A stretch of 33,318 nt of DNA. Source: Candidatus Eisenbacteria bacterium. GTDB lineage: Bacteria > Eisenbacteria > RBG-16-71-46. A program made the position numbers and the translations under genes. Under the pieces are notes generated by a model that saw only the letters and a program-made list of their open reading frames with translations, was not told where the DNA came from and did not search any database. The stretch is from assembly GCA_013140805.1 (NCBI GenBank), contig JABFRW010000150.1, positions 1-33,318 of the forward strand, read 5' to 3'. Positions 1-10,004 of the stretch are shown piece by piece; positions within the stretch are counted from its first letter, which is position 1; the number at the start of each line of letters is the position of its first letter.

Positions 1-2
1 TC

Positions 3-668
3 ATCGTGTATGGCGTCGGTCATCAATTGTGGGGCGACACGCTCGCGCTCACGCGCAAGGCCTTCGAGACACCGTTCGGGCCGGTCGCCTGCGACACCGA
101 GTTCGTGGACGCGCTCGCGGCGCCGCTCGGTGACATCGCGTATCACGGCGAACTGGTCCATCGCGACGAACACTCGATCGAGTTCCAGCTCCTGTATCTC
201 AAGCGCTGGCTTGGGGAGCGGCCGATCCGACTGGTTCCGATTCTGCTCGGCGGCTTCCACGCGATACTCGAGTCCGGGCGCACACCCGCCGAGGTGGCTC
301 CACTCGAGGCCCTGCTCGGCACGCTGCGAGAGACCGAGGCTCGCCTGGGCGGGCCGACGCTTCACGTCGCGGGCATCGACCTGTCGCATGTCGGCCCTCG
401 CTTCGGGGATCCGACACCGGACCCGCGCATTCTGAGCGAAGTCGAACTCAAGGATCGCGCGGCACTCGAGGCCGCACTGCGAGGCGAAGCGCAAGGCTGG
501 TACGACACGATCGCCTCGCACGCCGATTCGACGCGCGTGTGCGGCTGGGGGGCGACCTACGCCATGTTGCGCGGCGCGGTGCCGGGTCCCGGCCGACTGC
601 TGCACTATGAAGCTTCGTCCGAGGAAGACGGCACGGTCGTCACCGTGGCTGCGGCGGTGTGGCCCTAA
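3..668 (+). CDS. amrB: MEMO family protein (AmmeMemoRadiSam system protein B), 5' truncated
   Basis: The reading frame is open from the window edge, so the true start lies upstream. A GTG at 6 falls inside the conserved N-terminal strand and is unlikely to be the start. Family hallmarks seen in order are GVGHQLWG, HRDEHSIEFQ, AGIDLSHVGPRFGD and TRVCGWGATYAML. These match the His, His, Asp/His and Cys positions that line the metal site of MEMO1 homologues (H49, H81, D189/H192 and C244 in the human protein). MEMO is a fold related to extradiol dioxygenases. In prokaryotes it often sits beside AMMECR1 and radical-SAM genes, but neither is inside this window. The stop at 666-668 is 14 nt before the next start, so these are probably co-transcribed. 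The biochemical role of bacterial MEMO proteins is poorly defined; the family call is firm. Confidence 0.9.
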   Translation: MVYGVGHQLWGDTLALTRKAFETPFGPVACDTEFVDALAAPLGDIAYHGELVHRDEHSIEFQLLYLKRWLGERPIRLVPILLGGFHAILESGRTPAEVAPLEALLGTLRETEARLGGPTLHVAGIDLSHVGPRFGDPTPDPRILSEVELKDRAALEAALRGEAQGWYDTIASHADSTRVCGWGATYAMLRGAVPGPGRLLHYEASSEEDGTVVTVAAAVWP

Positions 669-682
669 CTGCGGAGGATTCG

Positions 683-1933
683 ATGGTCGCGACCCGTCAG
701 CTCAAGGTGAAGAACGGCGACGTGCTCGTGCTGGTCGGCACCATGAAGGGGCTGTTCGTGTTGCGCTCCAACTCTGCGCGCCGGCGCTGGGAGATCGGCG
801 GCCCGCACTTTCCGGGTCATGCGGTCTACGCGGCGTGTTACGACGGGCGCAATGGACGCAAGCGCCTGCTGGCGGCGGCGAGCAGCATGCACTGGGGCTC
901 CGTGATTCATCACAGCGACGACTTCGGTCACTCGTGGACCCATCCCGAGAGCGCAAACGTCAAGTTCCCCGCCGACACCGAACTCTCGCTTCAACAGATC
1001 TGGCAACTCGCACCGGGTCGCGCGAGCGAGCCCGACACCCTCTATTGCGGCGTCGAGCCTGCGGCGTTGTTCGTGAGTCGTGACGCGGGAGAGTCGTGGG
1101 AGCTGTCGCGCGGGTTGTTCGAGCATCCGCACCGGCCGCAGTGGCAGCCTGGTGGCGGCGGGTTGTGTCTGCACACCATCCTGCTCGATCCCTCGAACGA
1201 GCAGCGCATGCACGTCGCGATCTCGACCGGTGGCCACTACCGCACCGATGACGGCGGACGCACCTGGAAAGCGCGCAATCACGGCGTGCGCGCCGACTTC
1301 CTTCCGGGCAAGCACCCCGAATTCGGTCAGTGCGTTCACAAGGTGGTACGGCACCCGTCGCGGCCGGAGCGACTGTTCCTGCAGAATCACTGGGGCCTGT
1401 ATCGCAGCGACGACGCCGGCGACTCGTGGCGAGACATCGCGAACGGCGTTCCCAGCGACTTCGGCTTCGCCATGACCATGCATCCCCACGATCCCGAGAC
1501 CGTTTACATCGTGCCGATCGAGTCCGACCGGTACCGCTGCACACCCGAGGGACAGCTGAGGGTCTACCGCACCCGTGATGGCGGCGGCTCGTGGGAGCCG
1601 CTCGGCAAAGGCATGCCGCAGAGCGGCGCGCACGAGACGGTCTTGAGAGACGCCATGGCGGCCGACGTGTTCAATCCGGCGGGAGTCTATTTCGGAACGC
1701 GCAGCGGCTCGGTGTGGGGCTCTCCGGATGGCGGGGCCCACTGGCAGTCGCTCGCCGACGGACTGCCGCCGATCGTGTGCGTGAAGACGGCAGTGATCGG
1801 CGAAGTGAGAGCGCAACGCGCGGCGAAGCCCAAGCGCGCCGCAAAGCCCAAGCGCGCCGCAAAACCCAAGCGCGCCGCAAAACCCAAGCGCGCCGCCACG
1901 CCGAAGCGTGCGGCTGCGCGCCGGAAGCGCTAG
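683..1933 (+). CDS. BNR/Asp-box beta-propeller protein (sialidase/sortilin-like fold) with Lys/Ala-rich tail
   Basis: This 416-residue protein has no signal peptide, so it is probably cytoplasmic. Six Asp-box motifs (S/T-x-D-x-G-x-x-W) are visible: SDDFGHSW, SRDAGESW, TDDGGRTW, SDDAGDSW, TRDGGGSW and SPDGGAHW. They are spaced as blades of a six- or seven-bladed propeller. Such proteins are often labelled glycosyl hydrolase or exo-sialidase, but I see no sialidase Arg-triad or FRIP motif, so enzymatic activity is not supported. ATG 683 is preferred over GTG 659 because GGAGG at 673-677 precedes it and GTG 659 lies inside the MEMO gene. The last ~37 residues are a basic KPKRAA repeat followed by AARRKR, a possible nucleic-acid-binding or flexible tail. 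The gene lies between a MEMO gene and a MoaD/ThiS-like gene. Confidence 0.85.
   Translation: MVATRQLKVKNGDVLVLVGTMKGLFVLRSNSARRRWEIGGPHFPGHAVYAACYDGRNGRKRLLAAASSMHWGSVIHHSDDFGHSWTHPESANVKFPADTELSLQQIWQLAPGRASEPDTLYCGVEPAALFVSRDAGESWELSRGLFEHPHRPQWQPGGGGLCLHTILLDPSNEQRMHVAISTGGHYRTDDGGRTWKARNHGVRADFLPGKHPEFGQCVHKVVRHPSRPERLFLQNHWGLYRSDDAGDSWRDIANGVPSDFGFAMTMHPHDPETVYIVPIESDRYRCTPEGQLRVYRTRDGGGSWEPLGKGMPQSGAHETVLRDAMAADVFNPAGVYFGTRSGSVWGSPDGGAHWQSLADGLPPIVCVKTAVIGEVRAQRAAKPKRAAKPKRAAKPKRAAKPKRAATPKRAAARRKR
1826..1915 (+). repeat. 18-nt tandem repeat encoding KPKRAA units
   Basis: Five consecutive 18-nt units in frame with the propeller gene. The first four (1826-1897) encode KPKRAA and differ only at a few bases; the fifth (1898-1915) is TPKRAA. 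Near-identity at the DNA level suggests recent slippage expansion, so copy number may vary between strains. Confidence 0.9.
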
Positions 1934-1935
1934 CG

Positions 1936-2217
1936 ATGGCGATCGAGTTCTTCATCCCGTCGATGCTGACCGAATTCTCGGACGGCGCGAGTCGGGTGCG
2001 GATCGAGGCCTCTCCCGCCACCGTCGGAGAGGCTCTCGACCTGCTGTGGCACCGCCACCCGGGCATTCGCGACCGGGTGGTCACCGAGCGTGGCGAGGTG
2101 CGCCCGCACGTGAACGTCTTCGTGACCGACGAGAACATTCGATGCACCGGGGGCCTCGGCACGCCGATACCTTCCGGGGCCGCGATCTCGATCATTCCGG
2201 CCGTGAGCGGCGGCTAG
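1936..2217 (+). CDS. MoaD/ThiS family ubiquitin-like sulfur-carrier protein
   Basis: A 93-residue protein of the size and pattern of beta-grasp sulfur carriers. It begins MAIEFFIPSML and has the 'VGEALDLLWHRHPGIRDRV' helix, 'VNVFVTDENIR' strand and 'IPSGAAISIIPAVSGG' terminus. The exposed Gly-Gly end is the residue pair that E1-like MoeB/ThiF enzymes adenylate and that is converted to a thiocarboxylate. Its ATG follows the propeller stop by only 2 nt, so the two are translationally linked. No MoaE, ThiG or E1-like gene is present here, so its acceptor pathway (molybdopterin, thiamine, thiolation or protein tagging) cannot be assigned. The family call is strong. Confidence 0.88.
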   Translation: MAIEFFIPSMLTEFSDGASRVRIEASPATVGEALDLLWHRHPGIRDRVVTERGEVRPHVNVFVTDENIRCTGGLGTPIPSGAAISIIPAVSGG

Positions 2218-2277
2218 TCGCCACACGGCGAACCGGACCGGGCCCGGCTCGTGCGCGCGTCGCGCGCGAGCATCACT

Positions 2278-2287
2278 TCACCGGTGA
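2278..2287. promoter_or_regulatory. Perfect 10-bp palindrome just upstream of the rhodanese RBS
   Basis: TCACCGGTGA is a perfect dyad ending 2 nt before the AAGGAG ribosome binding site at 2290-2295. It lies in the 86-nt gap between the MoaD-like gene and the rhodanese, which also contains a small stem (2218-2231) and CCGGGCCCGG (2238-2247). It may be an operator or leader hairpin; short GC-rich palindromes also arise by chance. Confidence 0.22.
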
Positions 2288-2303
2288 TGAAGGAGATTCG
2301 ATC

Positions 2304-2873
2304 ATGCGTCCACGCGCGCTCGTCCTGATCCTGCTCACGCTGCTGACAATTGTCGGCGCTCGGCCGCTCGCCCGCCCCGAGATCGCGAATCCCGCGATCG
2401 ACATGGATGCGCACCTTCGTATCGCGCGCGAAGTCGCCAGACACCGCGAGTCGCGGCGCGTCAGCGAAGCGGAGTTCCTGCGCATGATGCTCGAGCCCGG
2501 CACGCTGGTGCTGGATGCGCGCAGCCGCGAGAAGTTCGACGAGCTGCACGTGAAAGGCGCGATGTCGCTGAGCTTCCCCGATCTCACCGTCGAGAGCCTC
2601 GCACGCCTGATCCCCGACAAGAACACGCGGATCCTGATCTAATGCAACAACAACTTCACGAACGCCGAGGGACCGTTTCCGGCCAAGCTCGCGCCGGCCT
2701 CGCTCAACCTGTCGACCTACATCACGCTCTACACCTACGGTTACCGAAACGTCTACGAGCTGGGTCCGCAGGTCGATCTCGACCTCTCGCGGCTGCCGTT
2801 CGAATCGTCGCCGGGCGAAAAACCGTGGCTGAAGCTTGCGCCTCTCGAGCCCGAGCGCGACGGCGTGCGCTAG
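2304..2873 (+). pseudogene. Secreted rhodanese-like protein interrupted by an in-frame TAA before the catalytic Cys
   Basis: ATG 2304 has a good AAGGAG site at 2290-2295. The N-terminus (MRPRALVLILLTLLTIVGA) is a signal peptide or anchor, followed by a rhodanese domain: LVLDARSREKFDELHVKGA is the conserved substrate-entry region. Translation stops at TAA 2640-2642 after 112 residues. The same frame continues without disturbance as CNNNF, then ASLNLSTYITLYTYGYRNV and YELGP to TAG 2871-2873, which is recognisable rhodanese C-terminal sequence. TGC 2643-2645 would encode the active-site Cys (codon 114). As I recall, relatives have Tyr in front of CNNNF, so a TAC-to-TAA change is the simplest explanation. 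It is a recent nonsense mutation, a sequencing error, or (less likely) a readthrough site. Other genes here use TAA as a normal stop. The full product would be 189 residues. The TAG overlaps the stop of the convergent gene. Confidence 0.75.
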
Positions 2874-3385
2874 CCTTCGACCGCCCGCTGGACCCGCTCC
2901 TGCGCGGACGCGTCGCCGGTGAGTTGCTGCATCCGACCCTCCGCGGTGAGTTCGAAGGTCGCGCGCGTCTCGTGCCCGGGCGCGCCGAACGTCGCCGCGA
3001 ATCGGTAGGGCGCCGTGCCGCGGCGACGTGCGAGACACTCGGTCGCGGGAGTCAGGCTCGCCAGATTCGAATCGCGCATCAGTCCGAACAAGGCGCGGTC
3101 CACGGGACTCACGCGGGGTCGCGGACCTGCCGCGCCGAACCGCTCGACGAACGCGTCGTAGTCGAGCAGCAGCCCCTCGCCGCGCGCGCCGTACTCACCC
3201 GCCAGTGCATCGTCGTAGCAGGCGCGGCAATACGCTCGCACCACCACGCCTTCGTGCAGGAACAGCGCGACCACACGATAGTCCGCGACCGCCGCAGCGC
3301 ACGCGCTGCAATGCGCGGACTCGCCGAACGCGCGCTCCAGCGACTCGCGCGCCGTCGCTTCGCGCCGGGTCGCCTCGCCGCTCAT
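2870..3385 (-). CDS. Hypothetical protein with two CxxC motifs (zinc-ribbon-like)
   Basis: A 171-residue soluble protein that I do not recognise. Near the N-terminus two Cys pairs, HCSAC (C26, C29) and YCRAC (C53, C56), are about 23 residues apart, as in treble-clef or zinc-ribbon knuckles. The rest is mixed alpha/beta with 'VSPVDRALFGLMRD' and a C-terminal strand-rich part. The start at 3385 overlaps the stop of the upstream minus-strand gene by 4 nt (ATGA), so the two are translationally coupled. Its stop codon overlaps the rhodanese stop on the other strand. A metal-binding or RNA/protein-binding role is possible but not shown. Confidence 0.72.
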   Translation of the reverse strand: MSGEATRREATARESLERAFGESAHCSACAAAVADYRVVALFLHEGVVVRAYCRACYDDALAGEYGARGEGLLLDYDAFVERFGAAGPRPRVSPVDRALFGLMRDSNLASLTPATECLARRRGTAPYRFAATFGAPGHETRATFELTAEGRMQQLTGDASAQERVQRAVEG

Positions 3386-3840
3386 CGCTCACTCCGCGCG
3401 ACGAGCGGATGATGATGGAAGTAGGACGGGCCCTTCACGTGGAGTTGCAGCGCCATCCACTCGAGTCGCTCGACCAGCTCGTGTTCGCGCGCGCCTCCAC
3501 GCCACCAGCGGTCGCCCTCGCCCAGCAGATCGCCAAGTCGCGCCCGCGCTCCACCACCCTCGTCCCCCGTCGACCCGGGATGAAGCGCCAACACCTGCAT
3601 GTCGACCGGATCATTGGCGAAGCCGACCTCGCCCGAGATCCAATCGAGGTGTCGCATGAGCGCGAGAAATCGCCAGCGACCGCCTTCGATCGGCCAGCGC
3701 ACCCAAGCGTGATTCACGGCCTGATGCCAGCTCGCCGTGGGTTGACGCGTTTCGGGCACGCAGCGTTCGATCGCCTCGCGGGCGAGCGAATCGAAGGTGG
3801 CGCGAGGGTTGCGCGGTTCCTTTCGGCGTTCTTGCGACAT
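3382..3840 (-). CDS. Hypothetical protein, coupled to the CxxC protein
   Basis: A 152-residue protein without a signal peptide or membrane segment; I do not recognise the family. It is rich in Trp, His and Arg, with 'SWHQAVNHAWVRWPIEGG' near residues 37-54, a Gly-rich central stretch, and 'HVKGPSYFHHHPLVARSE' at the end. It is first in a two-gene minus-strand unit, and its stop overlaps the next start by 4 nt. A 100-nt gap separates its start from the divergent EVE-domain gene, so both promoters should lie in 3841-3940; I see no clear -35/-10 pair there. Good frame extension and coupling support a real gene. Confidence 0.65.
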   Translation of the reverse strand: MSQERRKEPRNPRATFDSLAREAIERCVPETRQPTASWHQAVNHAWVRWPIEGGRWRFLALMRHLDWISGEVGFANDPVDMQVLALHPGSTGDEGGGARARLGDLLGEGDRWWRGGAREHELVERLEWMALQLHVKGPSYFHHHPLVARSER

Positions 3841-3936
3841 GGGCGCAGACTAGGGCACGCGAGCGGCGGCGGACAAGCATCGAGGCGCGACCGCCGCCCG
3901 AAGAGTTGCGCCCTCCGCACAGCTTGCGTAGCGTGA

Positions 3937-6371
<2,435 letters not shown>

Positions 6372-6372
<1 letters not shown>

Positions 6373-8222
6373 TGAACAATCAGGACGTCGCACGCGTGCT
6401 CGAACAGCTCGCCACCATGCTCGAGATCGACGGCGCGAATCCGTTCCGGGTGCGCGCCTATCGCGAGGGCGGCCGCATCGTGGGCTCGCTCCCGCAACCG
6501 GTGGCGACGCTCGCCGCCGAGGCCGGCGCGCTCGAGGCGCTCAAGGGCATCGGCAAGGACCTGGCGCAGAAGATTCGCGACCTGGTCGCGAGCGGTTCGA
6601 CCGAACTGTTCGACGAGCTCAAGCTGCGGATTCCGCTCGAGGTGGTGGCGCTCACCGAGTTGCAGGGGCTGGGCCCCAAGCGGGTGCAGACGCTCATGAC
6701 CGAGCTGAAGGTGAAGGATCGCGCGACGCTCGAGGCGGCCGCGAAGGCCGGCAAGCTGCGCGACCTCCCGGGCTTCGGCGAGAAGGTCGAGCAGAACGTG
6801 CTCAAGGCGCTCGCGACCGCTGAGCAGTCGAGCGGGCGCATGCTCATGGCCGGTGCGTGGGGGGTCGCGCACGAGTTGCTGGCGCGCGTGAAGGCAGTGA
6901 AGGGCGTCCATCACGCGGAACTCGCGGGTTCGTTCCGGCGGCGGCGCGAAACGATCGGCGATCTGGATGTGCTCGCGACCGGAGGTCGCGCCGAAACCGT
7001 CATGGAGGTGTTCGTCACGCACCCGGACGTGGTCGACGTGCTCGGCCGCGGCGACACCAAGTCGTCGGTGCGATTGCGAAACGGCCTCCAGGTGGACCTT
7101 CGCCACGTTCCCGATGCGAGCTTCGGCGCGGCGTTGCTCTACTTTACCGGCAGCAAGGCGCACAACATCGAGTTGCGAAAGAGGGCGATCGACAAGGGAT
7201 GGTCGCTCAATGAATACGGGCTCACGAAGGGCGAGCGCACGATCGCCGGTCGCACCGAGGAAGAGATCTACCAGGCGCTCGGGCTCGCCTGGATTCCGCC
7301 CGAGCTTCGCGAGTCGAACGGCGAGCTCGAGCTGGCCGCCGCAGGCAAGCTCCCGAAGCTGATCGAGCTCGACGACATCCGCGGCGACCTGCACATGCAC
7401 TCGACCCGTAGCGACGGCAAGGACACGCTCGAGGCCATGGTGAAAGCCGCTCGCGATCGCGGGCTCGAGTACGTCGCGATCACCGAGCACTCGAAAGTGT
7501 TGCCGATGACCCGCGGATTCGACGACGCACGCGTGGCGAAGTCGGTGGCGGAGATCGAGGCGGTGCGTCGTGCCGTGCCGGGCATTGAAGTGCTGCACGG
7601 CCTCGAAGTCGACATTCTCGGTGACGGGTCGCTCGATCTGGGCGACGAAGCGCTCGGGCTGCTCGATTGGGTCGTGATCTCGCTGCATACGCGTCTCGGT
7701 ATGGAGCGCGACGAGATGACGTCGCGCGTGCTGCGAGCCCTCGATCACCCCGCGGTCGCCGCGATGGGTCACCCGACCGCGCGCCGCATCGGTCAGCGCG
7801 ACGCCGTGGCGATCGACCTCGATGCGGTGTTCGAGCGTGCGGCCGCGCGCGGGGTTGCGATGGAACTGAGTGCTCAGCCGGACCGCACCGACCTCGACGA
7901 CGTGAACGCGCGCCGCGCGGCGGCACTCGGCTGCTCGTTCGTCATCGACACCGACGCGCACGCCACCTCGCAGCTCGAGCTGATGCGCTACGGCGTCTTC
8001 ACCGCGCGGCGTGCCGGGCTTTCGAAGAACGCGATTCTCAATACCATGCCGTTCGCGAAGCTCGAGGAGCGGCTTGCGAAGCGCCGAACCGCCACGCCCG
8101 GGAAGGGCGTCGCCCCGTCAAAGCTCGCGGTCCCGAAGGCGGCGAAATCGAAGGCGGGCAAGCCGAAGGCTGCGGGGCGTGCGAAATCGGCGGCACCGAC
8201 CCGCAAGCGGTCCGCGAAGTAA
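6372..8222 (+). CDS. polX: Bacterial family X DNA polymerase/3'-5' exonuclease with PHP domain (PolX)
   Basis: 616 residues from ATG 6372; a GTG one codon earlier is also in frame, but ATG with GGAGGGAAG upstream fits better. The order is an N-terminal HhH/8-kDa-like region (ALEALKGIGKDLAQKIRDL), a second HhH (LPGFGEKVEQNV), then the nucleotidyltransferase site (GSFRRRRETIGDLDVLA with D197 and D199, third Asp at D242 in LQVDLRHV). The C-terminal PHP domain has GDLHMHS (H341, H343), TEHS (H373), GHPTAR and DTDAHA. Family members fill short gaps in base-excision repair and trim 3' ends through the PHP domain. The last ~45 residues are an extra Lys/Ala/Arg/Pro-rich tail not typical of the family. 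A terminator-like hairpin follows at 8284-8332. Confidence 0.96.
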
Positions 8223-8283
8223 TTTCGAAACGGCGGCGAAATGCGTTGACGCTCCCCCGGCACCGCCGCAGTATCCAAATCGT

Positions 8284-8332
8284 CCCGTGAGGCACGGCGC
8301 GTCAGCGCTTCGCTCGCCTTCACGGGCTTTTT
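8284..8332 (+). terminator. Hairpin with T-run between polX and the secreted protein gene
   Basis: CCCGTGAGGC (8284-8293) pairs with GCC(T)TCACGGG (8315-8325), with one bulged T, and is followed by CTTTTTG. The ~21-nt loop contains a small internal stem (AGCG-CTT-CGCT). It probably terminates the EVE-ligA-polX transcript. A TTGACG at 8246-8251 with a weak AGTATC about 18 nt downstream raises the alternative that the hairpin sits in the leader of the following gene. Confidence 0.6.
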
Positions 8333-8403
8333 GCTCTGCGGTGGCCGCCGGACCGCCCCCGAGCATCCTGATCACTCCTCTCCAAGGTTGAAGGAGGCCG
8401 CAG

Positions 8404-9222
8404 GTGATCCCACTGATTCCTTCGTTCTCGAAGTTCGGCTTCATCGTCGCATCGGTGCGCAGTGCCGGTGCGCGCGTCCTGACTCCGGTTCTCGCACTCG
8501 CGCTCGTGTTCGGATTCTCGACGCGCGCGCTCGCGGTGGACGTCAACATCACCGCCGACAATGCCTATGTCTTCGATTACGGTCCGGCTGCAGGACCGAC
8601 CTCACTGTTCGGCGGGGTCGAGAACTGTCTGTCGTCTGAAATCTTCTCGTGCGGACCGGGACCCGAGGCCTATCTCGGGGTGCCGGCGCTCTCCGGTGAG
8701 TATCTCTATGTCGTCACCTGGAGCGATGGTGGCGTGACTCAGGGCGTCCTGGGTGACTTCACCGATGGATCGACGATCGTGCGCACCGGCCAGCAGGGTT
8801 GGCAGGTCTTCGCGACTGGTCTCGACATCGATCCCGACTGCGGACCCGGGTCGAGTGTTCCGTCGCTCGCCACGGTCACCACTCAGATCGGTCTGGCAAA
8901 TTCCAACTCGGGCGGCGTGAATTCGAGCGTCGGCTGGGTGGGACCCACCGGAGGTTCGCTGGGAACCATCGGCGTACTCGCGATCGGAGAACTGAATGAC
9001 TCCGCGGCGGGCAACTTCCCGATCGTCTGCAACATTCTGAACAACGCTCGTTGGATGTGGTACAACCCGGACCCGTTGAGCATCACGGATCCGTTCCGCA
9101 TCGGAGCGGCGCCAAATCTCCCGAACGACAACAACGAGTTCCTGATCTTCCGGCTGCCTGCGGAAATCGCAACGTCGATCGGTGGCAAGACCTGGGGCCG
9201 TCTCAAGGTCTCGTACCGCTAG
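8404..9222 (+). CDS. Secreted hypothetical protein with C-terminal WGRLK-xx-YR tail
   Basis: The 272-residue product starts at GTG 8404, with a strong AAGGAGG at 8391-8397. A long signal peptide (hydrophobic VLTPVLALALVFGFST, then RALA before VDVNITAD) points to export. The mature part is Asn/Gly/Ser-rich and beta-like: 'GEYLYVVTWSDGG' and 'GWQVFATGLDIDPDC' suggest a jelly-roll-type surface domain, but I recognise no family. It contains several Cys (NCLSSEIFSC, PDCGPG, IVCNIL), consistent with an extracytoplasmic disulfide-bonded protein. It ends KTWGRLKVSYR; the next gene ends ASWGRLKTIYR, so this tail may be a processed sorting or attachment signal. A strong terminator follows. Confidence 0.8.
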   Translation: MIPLIPSFSKFGFIVASVRSAGARVLTPVLALALVFGFSTRALAVDVNITADNAYVFDYGPAAGPTSLFGGVENCLSSEIFSCGPGPEAYLGVPALSGEYLYVVTWSDGGVTQGVLGDFTDGSTIVRTGQQGWQVFATGLDIDPDCGPGSSVPSLATVTTQIGLANSNSGGVNSSVGWVGPTGGSLGTIGVLAIGELNDSAAGNFPIVCNILNNARWMWYNPDPLSITDPFRIGAAPNLPNDNNEFLIFRLPAEIATSIGGKTWGRLKVSYR

Positions 9223-9244
9223 TCGCGGATTCATCACGGTTTCG

Positions 9245-9275
9245 AAACCGACCGCGCCCGGCACGCGGTCGGTTT
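9245..9275 (+). terminator. Strong 12-bp stem terminator
   Basis: AAACCGACCGCG (9245-9256) pairs perfectly with CGCGGTCGGTTT (9264-9275) around a 7-nt loop, ending in a T tract. Its left arm overlaps the perfect palindrome CGGTTTCGAAACCG (9237-9250), so two competing hairpins are possible; the 12-bp stem should dominate. It separates the two WGRLK-tail genes into different transcripts or attenuates the second. Confidence 0.85.
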
Positions 9276-9327
9276 TCGTTCGCGCGGCACGCCGCCGCAC
9301 CATCACGGTTCTCTCTCGGAGGTCGTC

Positions 9328-9996
9328 ATGCGCTCGCTTCGTTCGAACTCCTGCCTGGCCCTCGCGCTCCTCTGCGTGTGCGCCGCCCCGACCCGTGCAC
9401 TCGCCGGCGTACCCTCGCCGCTCAACACTACGATCCCGCTCAACATCGTCGTGTGCCCTCAGGCGGACATCCCGTTCACCATGGTCGTGCGCGACGCAGC
9501 GAACAATCCGGTGGTCGGGAGCTTCGTCGAGCTGAATTTCTCGACGTGCAGCGTTCCGGCCGCCTACCCGAATGACGTCCCGGTGCGGTTCTGCCCGAGC
9601 GATCCGGGACCCGGGATCACGCCGATCGGACCCGGGCACGTTGCGGCACTCACCAACGCGGCGGGCGTGGTCACGTTCTTCCTTCGCGCGGGCGGCGTGT
9701 GCGTGGGCAGCGCGGTCGAGATTCGCGCCGACGGTGTGAGTCTTGGCCAGCGCGGCGCCGCCTCGCCCGATCAGAATGGCAGCCTGTCGGTGTTCTCGAA
9801 TCCCGACGCGCTCGAACTGGTGGCGAAGGAGAGTGTCGCGCTCTACGACGTCACTGCGGACCTGGACTCCGACGGCGATACGAACACGGATGCCGGCGAC
9901 ATCGCCGTGTACGACGCGCACGCGGGCCACACGTGCGATGCGCGGACGCCGACGCGTGATGCAAGCTGGGGTCGGCTGAAGACGATTTACCGCTAG
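9328..9996 (+). CDS. Secreted Ig-like/dockerin-like protein with C-terminal WGRLK-xx-YR tail
   Basis: This 222-residue protein starts at ATG 9328 with GGAGG at 9318-9322. The signal peptide is MRSLRSNSCLALALLCVC ending near TRALA. The body resembles a bacterial Ig-like (Big-1 type) fold: 'PFTMVVRDAANNPVVGSFVE' and 'AALTNAAGVVTFFLRAGG' match the pattern of such domains. Near the C-terminus DLDSDGDTNTDAGDIAVYD is an EF-hand/dockerin-like calcium loop, normally used for protein-protein docking. The final residues ASWGRLKTIYR repeat the tail of the preceding protein. It is most likely a surface or extracellular structural protein; its partner is unknown. It converges on the dehydrogenase gene with 8 nt between stops. 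Confidence 0.8.
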   Translation: MRSLRSNSCLALALLCVCAAPTRALAGVPSPLNTTIPLNIVVCPQADIPFTMVVRDAANNPVVGSFVELNFSTCSVPAAYPNDVPVRFCPSDPGPGITPIGPGHVAALTNAAGVVTFFLRAGGVCVGSAVEIRADGVSLGQRGAASPDQNGSLSVFSNPDALELVAKESVALYDVTADLDSDGDTNTDAGDIAVYDAHAGHTCDARTPTRDASWGRLKTIYR

Positions 9997-10004
9997 ACCG
10001 CGCG

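Noticed and set aside
683-1933. Sialidase activity for the propeller protein
   Set aside because: Asp boxes are structural and common to many propellers; the catalytic Arg triad, Tyr/Glu pair and FRIP motif could not be found.
2640-2642. Selenocysteine or alternative-code reading of the stop in the rhodanese
   Set aside because: The codon is TAA, not TGA, and the catalytic Cys is encoded separately just after it. TAA ends other genes here (for example at 668 and 19531), so it is not reassigned.
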